Notes: generated by a model not told the origin, from the letters alone. Shown: positions 1 through 10,275, counted from the first letter of the stretch. The stretch is 64,000 nucleotides of DNA from Sutterella faecalis (GCF_006337085.1 NZ_CP040882.1:1240001-1304000); one strand, 5' to 3'. A program made the numbers and translations.

Positions 1-129
1 TCAAAGGCCTCAGACCGCTTTCCTCCGGCGCGCTCCGGCATGCCTGGAAAGGCGCGAAGCCCTGCCCGCTCGGGCTATACTTTCCTGTTATTTTTCTCCA
101 CCCACAACTCACACTGGATAAAGAGCGTT
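1..129 (+). promoter_or_regulatory. leuS upstream region
   Basis: No gene is visible in this stretch. A TATACT hexamer at 76-81 is a reasonable -10 element about 50 bases before the leuS start, but I see no good -35 partner. The reading frame of leuS is open back to base 40, yet the extra 30 residues do not resemble LeuRS, so this DNA is best read as leader and promoter. Any gene ending to the left lies outside the window. Confidence 0.3.
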
Positions 130-2772
130 ATGCGCGAGACATACTCCCCCCAGGAGGTCGAATCCGAAGTTCAGGCGATGTGGAAGGCCGGCGACGTTTA
201 TCGCGCCCATGAAGAGGCGCTCGACGCCGAAGGCCATCCGAAGCCCAAGTTCTACGTGTGCTCCATGCTGCCCTACCCGAGCGGCAAGCTGCATATGGGC
301 CACGTCCGCAACTACACCCTCAACGACGTCATGTACCGCTTCCACCGCATGAAGGGCTACAACGTCATGACCCCGATGGGCTGGGACGCCTTCGGGCTGC
401 CCGCGGAAAATGCGGCGCTCTCGAAGAAGGTCGCGCCCGCGAAGTGGACTTACAGCAACATCGCCGACATGAAGGCTCAGATGGAGCCGCTCGGCCTCGC
501 CTTCGACTGGTCGCGCGAAGTCGCCACCTGCAAGCCCGACTACTACCGCTGGAACCAGTGGCTCTTTCTGCGCATGCTCGAGAAGGGCATCGCCTACAGA
601 AAGACCCAGATCGTCAACTGGGACCCGGTCGACAAGACCGTGCTCGCCAACGAACAGGTGATCGAAGGCCGCGGCTGGCGTTCGGGCGCCATCGTTGAGA
701 AGCGCGAAATTCCGGGCTACTACCTCGGCATCACGCAGTACGCTCAGGAACTCCTCGACGACTTGAAGCAGCTCGAGGGCTGGCCCGAACAGGTGCGCCG
801 CATGCAGGAGCACTGGATCGGCCGCTCCGAAGGCGTCACGCTCTCCTTCCCCTATGAACTGAGGGGCGAAGCGAAGCTTCTCAACGTCTACACGACCCGC
901 GCCGACACGCTGATGGGGGTCACCTTCGTTGCGATCGCGGCCGAGCACCCGCTCGCCACGTACCTCGCGAAGGACCGCCCCGATCTTCAGGCCTTCATCG
1001 CTGAATGCGCCAAGGGCAGCGTCTCCGAAGCCGACATGGCGACGATGGAAAAGAAGGGCGTCCCGACGGGCTTCCATGTGAAGCACCCGCTCACGGGCGA
1101 ACCCGTCGAAGTGTGGATCGCCAACTACGTCCTCATGGGCTACGGCGAAGGCGCCGTTATGGCCGTGCCTGCGCACGACGAACGCGACTTTGCCTTTGCG
1201 AAGAAGTTCGGCCTTCCCATCAAGCAGGTTGTGGCCGTTGACGGCGAAACCTTCTCGACCGACGCCTGGCAGGAATGGTACGGCGACAAGACGCTTGAAA
1301 CGCACCTCGTCAACTCGGGCGAATTCAACGGTCTCGGCCTTCACGAGGCGATCGACGCCATTGCCGCCGCCCTCGAGAAGAAGGGCCTCGGGCACAAGGA
1401 AGTCAAGTTCCGCCTGCGCGACTGGGGCATTTCCCGCCAGCGCTACTGGGGCACGCCCATCCCGATGATCAACTGCCCGCACTGCGGCCCGGTGCCGGTG
1501 CCCGACGAAGATCTGCCGGTCGTTCTCCCCGAGGACCTCGTTCCGGACGGATCCGGGAATCCGCTCGCCAAGTGCGACGCCTGGAAGAACGTCAAGTGCC
1601 CGAAGTGCGGCGGCGACGCGGAACGCGAAACCGACACGATGGACACCTTCGTCGACTCCTCGTGGTACTTCCAGCGCTACTGCTCGCCCGACTGCACGAC
1701 GGGCATGGTCGACAAGCGCGCCGACTACTGGATGCCGATGGATCAGTACATCGGCGGCATCGAGCACGCGGTGCTGCATCTCCTCTACGCCCGCTTCTGG
1801 ACGAAGGTCATGCGCGACTTCGGGCTCGTCAAGTACGACGAACCCTTCAAGAACCTCTTCACGCAGGGCATGCTGATGGCCGAGTGCTACTACCGGGATC
1901 TCCCGGACGGGCACCGCCGCTGGTACTACCCCGATGAAGTCGAGGTTCAGTACGACGAAAAGGGCCGCCCCGTCGGCGCCATTTCGAAGGAAGACGGCAA
2001 GCCCGTAGTGCTGGGCGGCATCGAAAAGATGTCGAAGTCGAAGTGCAACGTGGTTGAGCCGCGCGACATTATCAACAAGTTCGGCGCCGATACGGCCCGC
2101 AGCTTCGTGATGTTTGCCGGTCCCCCGGATCAGTCCGCCGCCTGGTCGAACTCGGGCGCTGAAGGCACCTTCAGGTTCCTCCGCCGCGTCTGGGCCTGGG
2201 CCTATGCGCACCGCGAGGAGATCATCGCGGCTCCGGCGGTTGAAGGCTATACGGGCGAAATGAGCCACGAAGCCCGGCACCTGCGCCGCGAAATCCATTC
2301 GGCCCTTCGTCAGGCGGAATTCGACTACGGCCGCATGCAGTACAACACCGTTGTGTCTGCCTGCATGAAGATGTTCAACGCAATCGACGCCTTCAAGGGC
2401 GACGAGACCGCGGGCGGCAAGGAAGCGCTCAAGGAAGCCGCTTCGATCCTGCTTCGCACCCTCTACCCGGTTGCGCCGCACATCACGACGAGCCTCTGGG
2501 GCGAACTCGGCTTCATTCCGCTTATGGGCGACATCATCGACGCAAAGTGGCCCGAATGGTCCGAAGAGGTCATCAAGGCCGATGAGCTGAAGCTCGTCGT
2601 TCAGGTGAACGGCAAGCTGCGCGGCTCGATCCTCGTCTCCGCCGAGGCCTCTGAGGATGAGATCCGCGAAGCCGCGCTCGCCAACCCGGACGTGAAGAAG
2701 TTCGTGGGCGAAGCGACCGTGCGCCGCGTCATCATCGTGAAGAACAAACTCGTCAACGTCGTGGCGAAATAA
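130..2772 (+). CDS. leuS: leucyl-tRNA synthetase
   Basis: Cytoplasmic class I aminoacyl-tRNA synthetase that charges tRNA-Leu with leucine using ATP. The 880-residue product is the usual bacterial length. The HIGH motif is HMGH at residues 55-58 after the typical MLPYPSGKL, the KMSKS motif is intact at 633-637, and the CP1 editing domain between them contains the conserved TTRADTLMG near residue 255. The start at 130 is chosen because [11 protein letters not shown] matches the family N-terminus; an in-frame ATG at 40 would add 30 unrelated residues. It is followed by a strong terminator, so it is probably transcribed separately from lptE-holA. The order leuS-lptE-holA-proA is typical of Burkholderiales. 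Confidence 0.97.
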   Translation: MRETYSPQEVESEVQAMWKAGDVYRAHEEALDAEGHPKPKFYVCSMLPYPSGKLHMGHVRNYTLNDVMYRFHRMKGYNVMTPMGWDAFGLPAENAALSKKVAPAKWTYSNIADMKAQMEPLGLAFDWSREVATCKPDYYRWNQWLFLRMLEKGIAYRKTQIVNWDPVDKTVLANEQVIEGRGWRSGAIVEKREIPGYYLGITQYAQELLDDLKQLEGWPEQVRRMQEHWIGRSEGVTLSFPYELRGEAKLLNVYTTRADTLMGVTFVAIAAEHPLATYLAKDRPDLQAFIAECAKGSVSEADMATMEKKGVPTGFHVKHPLTGEPVEVWIANYVLMGYGEGAVMAVPAHDERDFAFAKKFGLPIKQVVAVDGETFSTDAWQEWYGDKTLETHLVNSGEFNGLGLHEAIDAIAAALEKKGLGHKEVKFRLRDWGISRQRYWGTPIPMINCPHCGPVPVPDEDLPVVLPEDLVPDGSGNPLAKCDAWKNVKCPKCGGDAERETDTMDTFVDSSWYFQRYCSPDCTTGMVDKRADYWMPMDQYIGGIEHAVLHLLYARFWTKVMRDFGLVKYDEPFKNLFTQGMLMAECYYRDLPDGHRRWYYPDEVEVQYDEKGRPVGAISKEDGKPVVLGGIEKMSKSKCNVVEPRDIINKFGADTARSFVMFAGPPDQSAAWSNSGAEGTFRFLRRVWAWAYAHREEIIAAPAVEGYTGEMSHEARHLRREIHSALRQAEFDYGRMQYNTVVSACMKMFNAIDAFKGDETAGGKEALKEAASILLRTLYPVAPHITTSLWGELGFIPLMGDIIDAKWPEWSEEVIKADELKLVVQVNGKLRGSILVSAEASEDEIREAALANPDVKKFVGEATVRRVIIVKNKLVNVVAK

Positions 2773-2844
2773 GTTCTTCTCTTCTTCGAACCGAGTAACC
2801 GGCATTCCTTCCTGAATGCGGCTCCTCGAGTCCGATGGCGATTG

Positions 2845-2881
2845 AACGGCTCTTTCCGCTTCCGGGAAGAGCCGTTTTTTC
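2845..2881 (+). terminator. intrinsic terminator after leuS
   Basis: AACGGCTCTT at 2845-2854 pairs perfectly with AAGAGCCGTT at 2867-2876 around a 12-base loop and is followed by six T residues. Confidence 0.85.
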
Positions 2882-3101
2882 GTGCTTCTGAAGCCGGGAA
2901 CTGCATTCTCCCGGAGGTTCTGAGAACCCGGCTTTCCTCACATGCCGCCGCATGCCGCGGCGTCTCGAGGCATGCGCGAAATTCAACTTCCGCAAACCTC
3001 TATAATCAATGGACTTCACCCGGCCGCACCGAGGGACGATGATCTTCCCGGGGCGCGAAGCCGGCAGACATTCCGCGAGCTCCCAGGGCACACACTTCAA
3101 A

Positions 3102-3623
3102 ATGTTCGAGCGACTTACCCGCCGTCAGATCCTCAGCGCCAGCGGCGCACTTCTCGGCTCCACGCTTCTTGCGGGGTGCGGATTCCGCCTTCGCGGACAC
3201 TTTGATGCGCCCTTTGAGACGCTCTACCTTCAGATGACGGAGAACACGCGCTTCTCCGGTCTTCTGAAGCGCATGATCGAATCGGGCTCAAGCATCCGCT
3301 GCGTCTCCTCGCCTCGCGAGGCGGACGCCATTCTCGAGCTCCTCTCCATGACGCGCTCGCGCGACATCCTCACCATCAACGATGCCGGGCGCGCCCGCGA
3401 GTACGAACTCACGCTCACAGTCGAATTCCGCTGCACCTCGCCCGAAGGCTACGAATACGTCGACACGACGCGCTTGATTGCAAACCGCGACATCACGTAC
3501 ACCGAAAGCGAATTCCTTTCGCGCGAGAAGGAAGAGGAAGTCCTCTACGTCGACATGGAGAACGACCTCATCAACCAGATCGTGCGCCGCCTTGAAGCTG
3601 CGCACGCGCCCAATCAGAAATGA
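3102..3623 (+). CDS. lptE: LPS-assembly lipoprotein LptE
   Basis: Outer-membrane lipoprotein that plugs and assembles the LptD channel, which inserts lipopolysaccharide into the outer leaflet. The 173-residue product starts with a positively charged signal peptide and a lipobox, LLAGC, with the acylated cysteine at residue 26, followed by GFRLRG, which is characteristic of LptE. The start at 3102 puts the signal peptide at the N-terminus; the upstream in-frame ATG at 3009 would bury it. Its stop overlaps the holA start (ATGA at 3620-3623), so the two genes are translationally coupled, an arrangement common in proteobacteria. Confidence 0.9.
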   Translation: MFERLTRRQILSASGALLGSTLLAGCGFRLRGHFDAPFETLYLQMTENTRFSGLLKRMIESGSSIRCVSSPREADAILELLSMTRSRDILTINDAGRAREYELTLTVEFRCTSPEGYEYVDTTRLIANRDITYTESEFLSREKEEEVLYVDMENDLINQIVRRLEAAHAPNQK

Positions 3624-4627
3624 GCATCGCCGCACCTCAGCTTGAAGCCTGGCTCGGCCGCTCGGATTCGCTCGCACCCTTCTGGCTTGCCACGGGGAGC
3701 GAACCGCTTCTGATGCTCGAATCGGGCGACCTCATCCGTCATCGGGCGAAGGAGCTCGGCTACAGCGACCGGCAGGTGCTTGAAATGTCGGGGATGGCCG
3801 ACTGGTCTCAGCTGATGGACGCTGCGGCCTCGATCGGCATGTTTGACGACCGGAAGTTTCTCGAAGTCCGACTTCCCGGCGGAAAGCCCGGCGTCAAGGG
3901 TGCGAAGGCCATTCAGGACTTTCTAGCGATGCCCCCGGTCGAAGGGGTCGTCACGCTCTTTACGCTCCCGAGACCCGACTGGCAGGGCGTGAAGGCCTCC
4001 TGGTGGAAGGCGCTATCGGAAAAGTGCACCGTTGTCGACTGCGATCCGATTCCCCGCCCGCAGCTCCCGGCCTGGATCGCGGCGCGCATGGCAAAGCACG
4101 GCCAGAAAGCCTCGCGCGATGTGCTCGAATCCTTTGCCGACCTCGTGGAAGGGAATCTCCTTGCCGCCCGCCAGGAAATCGACAAGCTGTCTCTTCTCTT
4201 CCCGCAGGGGGAAGTCTCCCGCGAAAACATTGAAGCTTCCGTCGGCAACTGCTCGCGCTACACCATCGAGGGACTCGTCGAAGCCATCTGCCTCGGCGCC
4301 TCTGAGCGCGTATCGCGCATCATCGATGGTCTTGAGGCGCAGGGCGAGGTGTTTCCTCTCGTTCTGATGGTTCTCACCTCTCAGCTCAGAAACCTTGTGA
4401 AGCTCCGCACCGCTCAGGAAGCGGGTCAAAGCTTCGTGAAGGGCGTCTTTGCCACACCCGCTCTCAAGGCGGGAGCGCGCCGCCTCACGCTCAAGAAACT
4501 CTCGGCCGCCCTCTCCGTTCTTGCCGACATCGACCGGATCTCCAAGGGTCTTGACGTGCCCGAGCGCGATTCAGATCCGTGGATCGAGCTCAAAAGCGTC
4601 TCGCTCTTCCTTTCTCGTTCCCGCTGA
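3620..4627 (+). CDS. holA: DNA polymerase III subunit delta
   Basis: Delta subunit of the clamp loader, which opens the sliding beta clamp and loads it on primed DNA. The 335-residue length fits HolA. The N-terminal part reads like the AAA-like fold of HolA (the FWLATGSEPLL and MFDDRKFLEV segments), the central part contains EGNLLAARQEIDKL, which is well conserved in the family, and the C-terminal helical collar domain follows. It overlaps lptE by four bases. There is no obvious terminator before proA, so lptE, holA and proA may form one transcript. Confidence 0.92.
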   Translation: MSIAAPQLEAWLGRSDSLAPFWLATGSEPLLMLESGDLIRHRAKELGYSDRQVLEMSGMADWSQLMDAAASIGMFDDRKFLEVRLPGGKPGVKGAKAIQDFLAMPPVEGVVTLFTLPRPDWQGVKASWWKALSEKCTVVDCDPIPRPQLPAWIAARMAKHGQKASRDVLESFADLVEGNLLAARQEIDKLSLLFPQGEVSRENIEASVGNCSRYTIEGLVEAICLGASERVSRIIDGLEAQGEVFPLVLMVLTSQLRNLVKLRTAQEAGQSFVKGVFATPALKAGARRLTLKKLSAALSVLADIDRISKGLDVPERDSDPWIELKSVSLFLSRSR

Positions 4628-4723
4628 AAGCACGCCACGGACTTCCCGGCGCTACGTAGAATGGAGAATGACTCCTCGCTCACTCCTCCTCCGAGCGTTT
4701 TTTCTCTTCTGGAGACCTTACCC

Positions 4724-6004
4724 ATGCCGGGATCCATGTCGCCCAAGGAACTCATTGAATCCATCGGAAAAGCTGCCCGCTGCGCCTCGCGTGAAATGGC
4801 CCGCGCCCGGACGGCAGAGAAGAATCTGGCGCTCAGAACCATTGCAAAGCTCCTCATCGAACGAGAAGCGGAGATCCGAAGCGCAAACGAAAAGGATCTT
4901 GAAGCCGCACGCGCTGAAGGCCTGAGCGAAGCCTTCGTCGATCGCCTCACGATCACAAAGGCAGTTCTCGAACGGATGGCGGAAGGCGTGATTCAGATTG
5001 CTGAGCTTCCCGACCCCATCGGAACGATTTCTGAAGTTCGTCCAATGCCTTCCGGCATTGAAGTCGGCCGCATGCGCGTACCGCTCGGCGTCATCGCGAT
5101 GATCTATGAGTCCCGTCCCAATGTGACGGTGGACGCCGCCGCCCTTGGACTCAAATCCGGCAACGCCGTCATTCTGCGTGGCGGCCACGAGGCGCTTGAA
5201 AGCAATCGCGCGCTCGCCCGCGTCGTTGCAGAAGGCCTCCGCACGGCCGGTCTTCCCGCAGAAGCCGTTCAGCTGATTCCGAGCTCCGACCGCGCGCTCG
5301 TGGGCGAACTCATCCGCGCCCGCGACTATGTCGACGTTCTCATTCCGAGAGGCGGAAAAAGCCTCATTTCTCGCCTCATGGCCGAGGCGACGGTGCCGAT
5401 GATCAAGCACCTCAACGGCATCTGCCACACCTATGTCGATGAAACCGTCGACCTTGAAATGGCCGTGAAGGTTGCGGACAACGCGAAGACCCAGCGCTTC
5501 TCTCCCTGCAATGCGACGGAAACGCTTCTCGTCCATGAAGCCCAGGCTCAGGCCTTCCTTCCCCTTATCGGCAGAATTTATGCCGAAAAATCGGTCGAAA
5601 TGCGAGCCGACGAGAAAGCGCTCAGAATTCTTGAAAATGCGGGGCTTCCCGTCATTCCGGCAGTTCCCGAGGACTGGGACACGGAATACAACGCCCCCAT
5701 CATCAGCATTGCCGTGGTCTCAAGCCTCTCGGAGGCGATCGACTTCATTGACCGCCACAGCTCCCGCCACACCGACGCCATTCTTACCGACAGCGTCAGG
5801 GCAGCGGAGCGGTTCCTGCGCGAAGTGGACTCCAGCTCCGTCATGGTGAATGCATCAACGCGATTCGCCGATGGGTTTGAGTACGGGCTCGGGGCTGAAA
5901 TCGGCATTTCCACCGACCGCCTCCATGCGAGAGGCCCAGTGGGACTTGAAGGACTCACGTCCCTCAAGTACGTGGTCTACGGACACGGCGAAGGGCGTTC
6001 GTGA
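4724..6004 (+). CDS. proA: gamma-glutamyl phosphate reductase
   Basis: Second enzyme of proline synthesis: NADPH-dependent reduction of gamma-glutamyl phosphate to glutamate-5-semialdehyde in the cytoplasm. The 426-residue product is family length (E. coli 417). The catalytic cysteine is C262 in [12 protein letters not shown], and the ALDH-like fold motifs [12 protein letters not shown] and [12 protein letters not shown] are clear. The start at 4724 is preceded by GGAG at 4711-4714; an in-frame ATG at 4661 would add 21 unrelated residues, and ATG 4736 is another option. The proline pathway continues with proC at 17.6-18.4 kb; proB is not in the window. Confidence 0.96.
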   Translation: MPGSMSPKELIESIGKAARCASREMARARTAEKNLALRTIAKLLIEREAEIRSANEKDLEAARAEGLSEAFVDRLTITKAVLERMAEGVIQIAELPDPIGTISEVRPMPSGIEVGRMRVPLGVIAMIYESRPNVTVDAAALGLKSGNAVILRGGHEALESNRALARVVAEGLRTAGLPAEAVQLIPSSDRALVGELIRARDYVDVLIPRGGKSLISRLMAEATVPMIKHLNGICHTYVDETVDLEMAVKVADNAKTQRFSPCNATETLLVHEAQAQAFLPLIGRIYAEKSVEMRADEKALRILENAGLPVIPAVPEDWDTEYNAPIISIAVVSSLSEAIDFIDRHSSRHTDAILTDSVRAAERFLREVDSSSVMVNASTRFADGFEYGLGAEIGISTDRLHARGPVGLEGLTSLKYVVYGHGEGRS

Positions 6005-6094
6005 CGGATCCTTCCTGCTTCAACGTGCTTTTGCAGCTTCTTTCGTCAGCAGACTGAACCGGTCGTGTGACTGAAAACATAGGCTGTACTCAGG

Positions 6095-6150
6095 AAAGTA
6101 GTACTTTTAGAAGTACTACTTTTCGTTGAAGTACTTTGTTTTGTACTTCA
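6095..6150. repeat. two adjacent inverted repeats between proA and ATPase gene
   Basis: AAAGTAGTACTT at 6095-6106 and AAGTACTACTTT at 6111-6122 form a perfect 12-bp inverted repeat with a TTAG loop. A second perfect repeat, TGAAGTAC at 6127-6134 and GTACTTCA at 6143-6150, follows at once. Both share AAGTAC/GTACTT half-sites. The first could act as the proA terminator; the shared half-site spelling also fits an operator for the gene that starts at 6192. Confidence 0.5.
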
Positions 6151-6191
6151 TTGGTCAATAGCAATATTCATCACGCCTGGGAACCATCGTC

Positions 6192-7589
6192 ATGGCCGGT
6201 TTGTATGGACGCGAACAGGAACTCATAACCTTAGAGACCTGCCATGCCCGTAGCCGCTTCGGGTTCTGCGTCATGTACAGCCGGCGGCGGACGGGCAAAA
6301 CAACGCTCCTCAATCAATTCCGGCGTGGGAAGCGGAGCGTCTACATCGCCTGCCAGCCGGGCGGCTCGGCAGTGAACCTTGCCAATTTCAACGCCGCCAT
6401 AGCAGCTGCCTTTCCGGAGACCGGAGGCGTGAGCTTTCGTTCATTCCGGGACGCCCTCGAAATGCTCTTTCGCCGGAGCCGGGAGGAAAAGCTCGTTCTA
6501 GTGATCGATGAGTTTCCTTGTTTGTCAACAGACGATCCAGGCATCACCTCAGTGCTTCAAAACCTCATCGAGGCCTATCAGGATGCGTCTCAGATGTTTC
6601 TCATTCTCTGCGGCTCCTCCATGTCATATCTGACGGAAAAGGTTCTCGCCTGTGAGTCGACTCTTTACGGCAGGAGCACTTGTCAAATTGAACTGAAGCC
6701 CTTCACCTTCCTTGAGTCATTGAGCTTCCTTGCGCCATTTTCTCTCGAAGAAAAGCTCGCGCTCTACGGTGCCGTTGGCGGGACGCCCGCGTACCTGAAG
6801 CAAATCGATCCCGGGCTTTCCTTTGCAGAGAACATAAAGACGCTCTTCCTCGACCCGCATTCGTCGTTCCTCGAGGAACCCGTCAATCTTTTAAACCGGG
6901 AGACCAAAAGTGCCGGCCTTTGCCTCCGCGTACTCAACGCCATGGCGGATGGGACTGCCCGATTCACGGAAATCAGAAAGGCTGCCGGCCTAAGCCCAAG
7001 CGCGGCATCAGCCGTGTTGTCCTATCTGATCGGTCTGAACCTCGTCAAAAAAGAAACGCCTTTCGACGACCTCAACGGGAAAAAGACCATCTACGCGATA
7101 TCCGACAATTTCTTCCGCTTCTGGTTCCGCTTCATCGCACCTCAGAGGTCCAATATTGAAGGCGGCGAGATGACGGAAGTGCTCTACAAAGACATCGCCC
7201 GGGCGCTGCCGACTTTTCTGGGGTCCGTCTTTGAAGATGTGTGCCGTCAATACCTGCGGCGCCGGCTTGCAGCCGGGACGCTTTCCGCGGACTTCACTGA
7301 ATTTGGCCGTTGGTGGGGTGCATATGTGAGGGAACGCAGACAAGCCGAAATCGACATCGTCGGCGTGGCTCCGGATAATGTGCGTCTCTTCTGCGAATGC
7401 AAATGGCGAAATGCACCAACAAACGAAGGCGTGCTCGATTCCCTCAACGAACTCTCAAAACAGTTCCGTTACACCGCACGTCACCTCATGCTCTTTTCGA
7501 AAAGCGGATTTACGGACGGCTGCCGGCAGCTCGCCAGTCGAATCGGAAATGTTGAGCTCGTGAGCTTTGAAGACATCATGACGGCATAA
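6192..7589 (+). CDS. AAA-type ATPase with DUF234-like nuclease tail
   Basis: The 465-residue protein belongs to the group of solitary prokaryotic ATPases often called archaeal-type ATPases. Visible parts: a Walker A in SRRRTGKTTLL (residues 30-40), a Walker B in LVLVIDEFPCL (101-111), a winged-helix-like segment around FTEIRKAAGLSPSAAS, and a C-terminal region with EIDIV (386-390) and ECKW (402-405). The last two fit a PD-(D/E)XK nuclease core as in DUF234. The substrate is unknown; relatives are suspected of acting on nucleic acids or in defence, but this is not proven. Its codon use is visibly less GC-rich than that of its neighbours and it stands alone between two unrelated housekeeping genes, which suggests horizontal acquisition. 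Confidence 0.75.
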   Translation: MAGLYGREQELITLETCHARSRFGFCVMYSRRRTGKTTLLNQFRRGKRSVYIACQPGGSAVNLANFNAAIAAAFPETGGVSFRSFRDALEMLFRRSREEKLVLVIDEFPCLSTDDPGITSVLQNLIEAYQDASQMFLILCGSSMSYLTEKVLACESTLYGRSTCQIELKPFTFLESLSFLAPFSLEEKLALYGAVGGTPAYLKQIDPGLSFAENIKTLFLDPHSSFLEEPVNLLNRETKSAGLCLRVLNAMADGTARFTEIRKAAGLSPSAASAVLSYLIGLNLVKKETPFDDLNGKKTIYAISDNFFRFWFRFIAPQRSNIEGGEMTEVLYKDIARALPTFLGSVFEDVCRQYLRRRLAAGTLSADFTEFGRWWGAYVRERRQAEIDIVGVAPDNVRLFCECKWRNAPTNEGVLDSLNELSKQFRYTARHLMLFSKSGFTDGCRQLASRIGNVELVSFEDIMTA

Positions 7590-7684
7590 AGGACGACACC
7601 CAGCGACCACTGGCAACCGAAGGATCAGAAGAAATCTGCCTTCTGTTGCGCATCACCACCCGGACGCCGCTTCGAATCCGCCAT

Positions 7685-7717
7685 CGGGCCCTTTAAAATA
7701 AGGGCTCGATTTTTTTA
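7685..7717 (+). terminator. intrinsic terminator after ATPase gene
   Basis: CGGGCCCTT at 7685-7693 pairs with AAGGGCTCG at 7700-7708 (one G-T wobble), followed by a run of seven T residues at 7710-7716. Confidence 0.75.
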
Positions 7718-7742
7718 TTTCTGACCTCATACCAAAATCCTC

Positions 7743-8933
7743 ATGCCGAGCTTTGTCTTTCATGCGCCCTGCCCCTTCGGGCTCGAAGAGCTTCTCTCCC
7801 GGGAAATTCTTGCGCTCAACGCTGATCCCGATCTCGTCCGTCCCGGCAAGGGCGGCGTTTCCTTTGCGGGCGGTCTCGACCTCGGCATGGCCGTGTGCCT
7901 TCACTCCCGTTATGCGACCCGCGTGCTCCTGCGCGTCGCCTTCGACGAATACTGGGACAGCCGCGATGTCTATTCCATCGCGCGCAGAACGCCCTGGGAA
8001 AAGTGGTTCGGTCCCGACGTCACCTTCCGCATCCATTCAACCGCGAACCGCTGCCCGCTCGAAAGCCTTGACTTCGCGACGCTGCGCATCAAGGACGGTC
8101 TCTGCGACCGCTTTAATGAGCTTGCCGGCCGCCGTCCTTCCGTCGACCGCCGCCGTCCGGACGTGCGCCTTGAAGCCTACTTCACGTTCGACCACGTGAG
8201 CTTCTACATCGATCTCGCTGGCGAATCGCTTTTTAAACGCGGCTGGCGCCTCGAGCACGGCGAAGCTCCGCTCAAGGAAAACCTCGCGGCTGCGCTTCTT
8301 GCGCTCTCGGGGTGGACCCCTGAGAAGCCCTTGGTTGATCCCTTCTGCGGCTCCGGCACGATCGCGATTGAAGCGGCTTCCATCGCCGCCAACATGGCGC
8401 CGGGCCTCAAGCGTTCCTTCGCCTTTGAATCCCTATCCGGATTTGATCTCGACCTCTGGCAGGAAATGAAGGAGGATGCCCGGGCTGCTGTGAACCTCCA
8501 TGCGAAGGTCCGCATTGAAGCGCACGACATCTCTTCGATCGTTGTTGAGAAGGCGATTGAAAATGCCCGCCGCGCGGGCTTCGGCGCCATGATTGACGAC
8601 GGTCGCCTTCTCTTCAGCCAGGGCGATGCCCGTGAAATTGAGGCGCCTCAAGGTGCAGAACCCGGTCTCGTCATCGCCAATCCCCCCTACGGCGAACAGT
8701 CGAACCCCAAGTCCGCATCGATCGCCGCGATGATGCGCGACTTTGCCGCCGCGCTTAAAAGCAACTTCCCCGGGTGGACCGCGTGGCTCCTCACTTCCGA
8801 CAGGCTGCTTCCCGGCCAGATGCGCCTGAAGGAATCGCGCAAGATCGTGCTCTTCAACGGGCCGCTTGAATGCCGCTTCTTCCGCTTCGACATGGTGGCG
8901 GGAAGCAACCGCAGAAAGCCTGCGGCCAATTAA
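7743..8933 (+). CDS. rlmL: THUMP-domain rRNA guanine-N2 methyltransferase (RlmL type)
   Basis: Predicted SAM-dependent methyltransferase acting on a guanine of 23S rRNA (G2445 in E. coli numbering). The N-terminal third reads as a THUMP RNA-binding domain beginning FVFHAPCPFGLEELL. The SAM pocket is DPFCGSGTIAIEAA at about residues 198-211, and the catalytic motif NPPYGEQ starts at 313. At 396 residues it corresponds to the N-terminal half of E. coli RlmL; the RlmK half is absent, as in many non-enteric bacteria. I assign the symbol by homology to the COG0116 group; the exact target base is inferred. It is flanked by terminators and probably monocistronic. Confidence 0.85.
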   Translation: MPSFVFHAPCPFGLEELLSREILALNADPDLVRPGKGGVSFAGGLDLGMAVCLHSRYATRVLLRVAFDEYWDSRDVYSIARRTPWEKWFGPDVTFRIHSTANRCPLESLDFATLRIKDGLCDRFNELAGRRPSVDRRRPDVRLEAYFTFDHVSFYIDLAGESLFKRGWRLEHGEAPLKENLAAALLALSGWTPEKPLVDPFCGSGTIAIEAASIAANMAPGLKRSFAFESLSGFDLDLWQEMKEDARAAVNLHAKVRIEAHDISSIVVEKAIENARRAGFGAMIDDGRLLFSQGDAREIEAPQGAEPGLVIANPPYGEQSNPKSASIAAMMRDFAAALKSNFPGWTAWLLTSDRLLPGQMRLKESRKIVLFNGPLECRFFRFDMVAGSNRRKPAAN

Positions 8934-8955
8934 ATAATCGGCTTTCACTCATGAG

Positions 8956-8997
8956 AAAAGCCGCTGCGACGGAGAAGCGCAGCGGCTTTTTCTTTTG
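8956..8997. terminator. bidirectional terminator between convergent genes
   Basis: AAAAGCCGCTGCG at 8956-8968 pairs perfectly with CGCAGCGGCTTTT at 8978-8990. T residues follow on the plus strand and the mirror A run serves the minus-strand dehydrogenase gene. Confidence 0.85.
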
Positions 8998-9026
8998 TCT
9001 CTTCGAACTTCGAAGCCGTTTATTTT

Positions 9027-10133
9027 TTACTTATTGGCAAGAAGTTCGCGGCCGAGCGCATCGACCTTGTAGATGCCGTCGCGGAACTTTTCCTTCGTCA
9101 TTTCGTAGGGCACGCAGGTCCACTCCTTAATCGTGACGGCACGATCAACGAGGGCGTCGACCTCCTCGGGCTTCGTAATGTCGAGTTCAGCGAGCGTCAC
9201 CGGGAGACCGAGAACGCGGTTGAACTCAAGCATGCGCTCGAGCGCTTCGTCGTTGCCGTCGACCGCATGGAGGACGAGCGTGCCGAAGCTCACGACTTCG
9301 CCGTGGAGGTGCTTATGAATGACAGGGAGCACCATGGAGGCGTTGTAGAAGCAGTGGGCGAGCGAGGAGTTGTAGTAGTAGCTGTCCTTCGTCGTCACGA
9401 GGTTCGACGTAATGCCGGTCGAAATAATGATGTCGAGGACCGATTCCGTGAAGGCTTCGGTGACCTTCCCTTCGCGGAAGTCGAAGAGCGCCTGACGGCC
9501 GTAGGTGAGGAGCGGCTCTTCGCAGACGAGGCCCACCTGGACGCCCAGAAGCGGCGTGTGGGAGAGGGCCTTGCCGCGCGAGGCGAGCTGGCTTTCCGCC
9601 TGCTTCGAGAGCGCGTCGCCGATGCCCGCCCAGAAGAGCTTCTCGGGGCTGTCGAGAATAATCGACGTGTTGATGAAGCAGTGCGTCGCGCAGCGCTTCG
9701 GGAAGTGGTAGTGGTCAAGCGCGCCGTTTTCCTTGTAGATGACCGCAATCGCCGTCACCGGAGCGCAGTTGGAAGCCACGGTCGGAACCGAGAGGAAGGG
9801 CTTGTCGAGAATGTCGGCCGCGGTCTTCACCGTATCGACCGCTCGGCCGCCGCCCACGCCGAAAATCATGTCGGCGCCCTTCACCTTTTCGTTCGAGGTG
9901 ATGCGCTCGACATTGGCCATCGTGGCGTCCTTGCCGTAGACGAACCAGTCGACGATTTCAATGCCGGCCTTTTCGAGACCCGCACGCAGCTGCGGACCCG
10001 CCTTTTCCAGGGCCGTTTCACCGCCCACCACGGCAGCCGTCTTGCCGAGGAAGTGGGTGACTTCGCCGATATTGTCGTAGCAGTTCGGACCAACGCTGTA
10101 ATGGGGCAGCGTCACGGTATAGTTTTCAGCCAT
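9027..10133 (-). CDS. iron-containing alcohol dehydrogenase / glycerol dehydrogenase family
   Basis: NAD(P)-dependent polyol or hydroxy-acid dehydrogenase of the group III metal-dependent family (368 residues). The nucleotide-binding part contains GVGGGRAVDTVK near residues 92-103, followed by PFLSVPTVASNCAP, as in GldA and in the E. coli hydroxycarboxylate dehydrogenase YbdH. Metal-binding histidines are expected in the C-terminal half; candidates are those of HKHLHGEVVSFGTL. The substrate cannot be read from the sequence: glycerol and 2-oxo acids are both known in the family. The gene stands alone; the start ATG at 10133 is the only sensible one. Confidence 0.85.
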   Translation of the reverse strand: MAENYTVTLPHYSVGPNCYDNIGEVTHFLGKTAAVVGGETALEKAGPQLRAGLEKAGIEIVDWFVYGKDATMANVERITSNEKVKGADMIFGVGGGRAVDTVKTAADILDKPFLSVPTVASNCAPVTAIAVIYKENGALDHYHFPKRCATHCFINTSIILDSPEKLFWAGIGDALSKQAESQLASRGKALSHTPLLGVQVGLVCEEPLLTYGRQALFDFREGKVTEAFTESVLDIIISTGITSNLVTTKDSYYYNSSLAHCFYNASMVLPVIHKHLHGEVVSFGTLVLHAVDGNDEALERMLEFNRVLGLPVTLAELDITKPEEVDALVDRAVTIKEWTCVPYEMTKEKFRDGIYKVDALGRELLANK

Positions 10134-10247
10134 TTTGTCTTTTCTCCGTTGATTGGATGGGAGCGCAGCCGGCGTGCCAGCGCGTTTCCTGCGCTCATAA
10201 GCCCGCTCTCATGATGCGTGAGGCGCAGATTGAGGGCGGGTCTGTCG

Positions 10248-10275
10248 ATTCTAGGAAAAGAGAGGATCACCCAAA
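10248..10275 (-). promoter_or_regulatory. candidate promoter of the dehydrogenase gene
   Basis: On the minus strand TTTGGG (10275-10270) and TAGAAT (10253-10248) are 16 bases apart, about 115 bases before the start codon at 10133. The match is moderate only. The rest of 10134-10385 shows no gene. Confidence 0.35.

Noticed and set aside
109..2805. 898-codon open frame on the minus strand opposite leuS
   Set aside because: It is the antisense shadow of leuS, which has intact HMGH and KMSKS motifs and a downstream terminator in its own direction.
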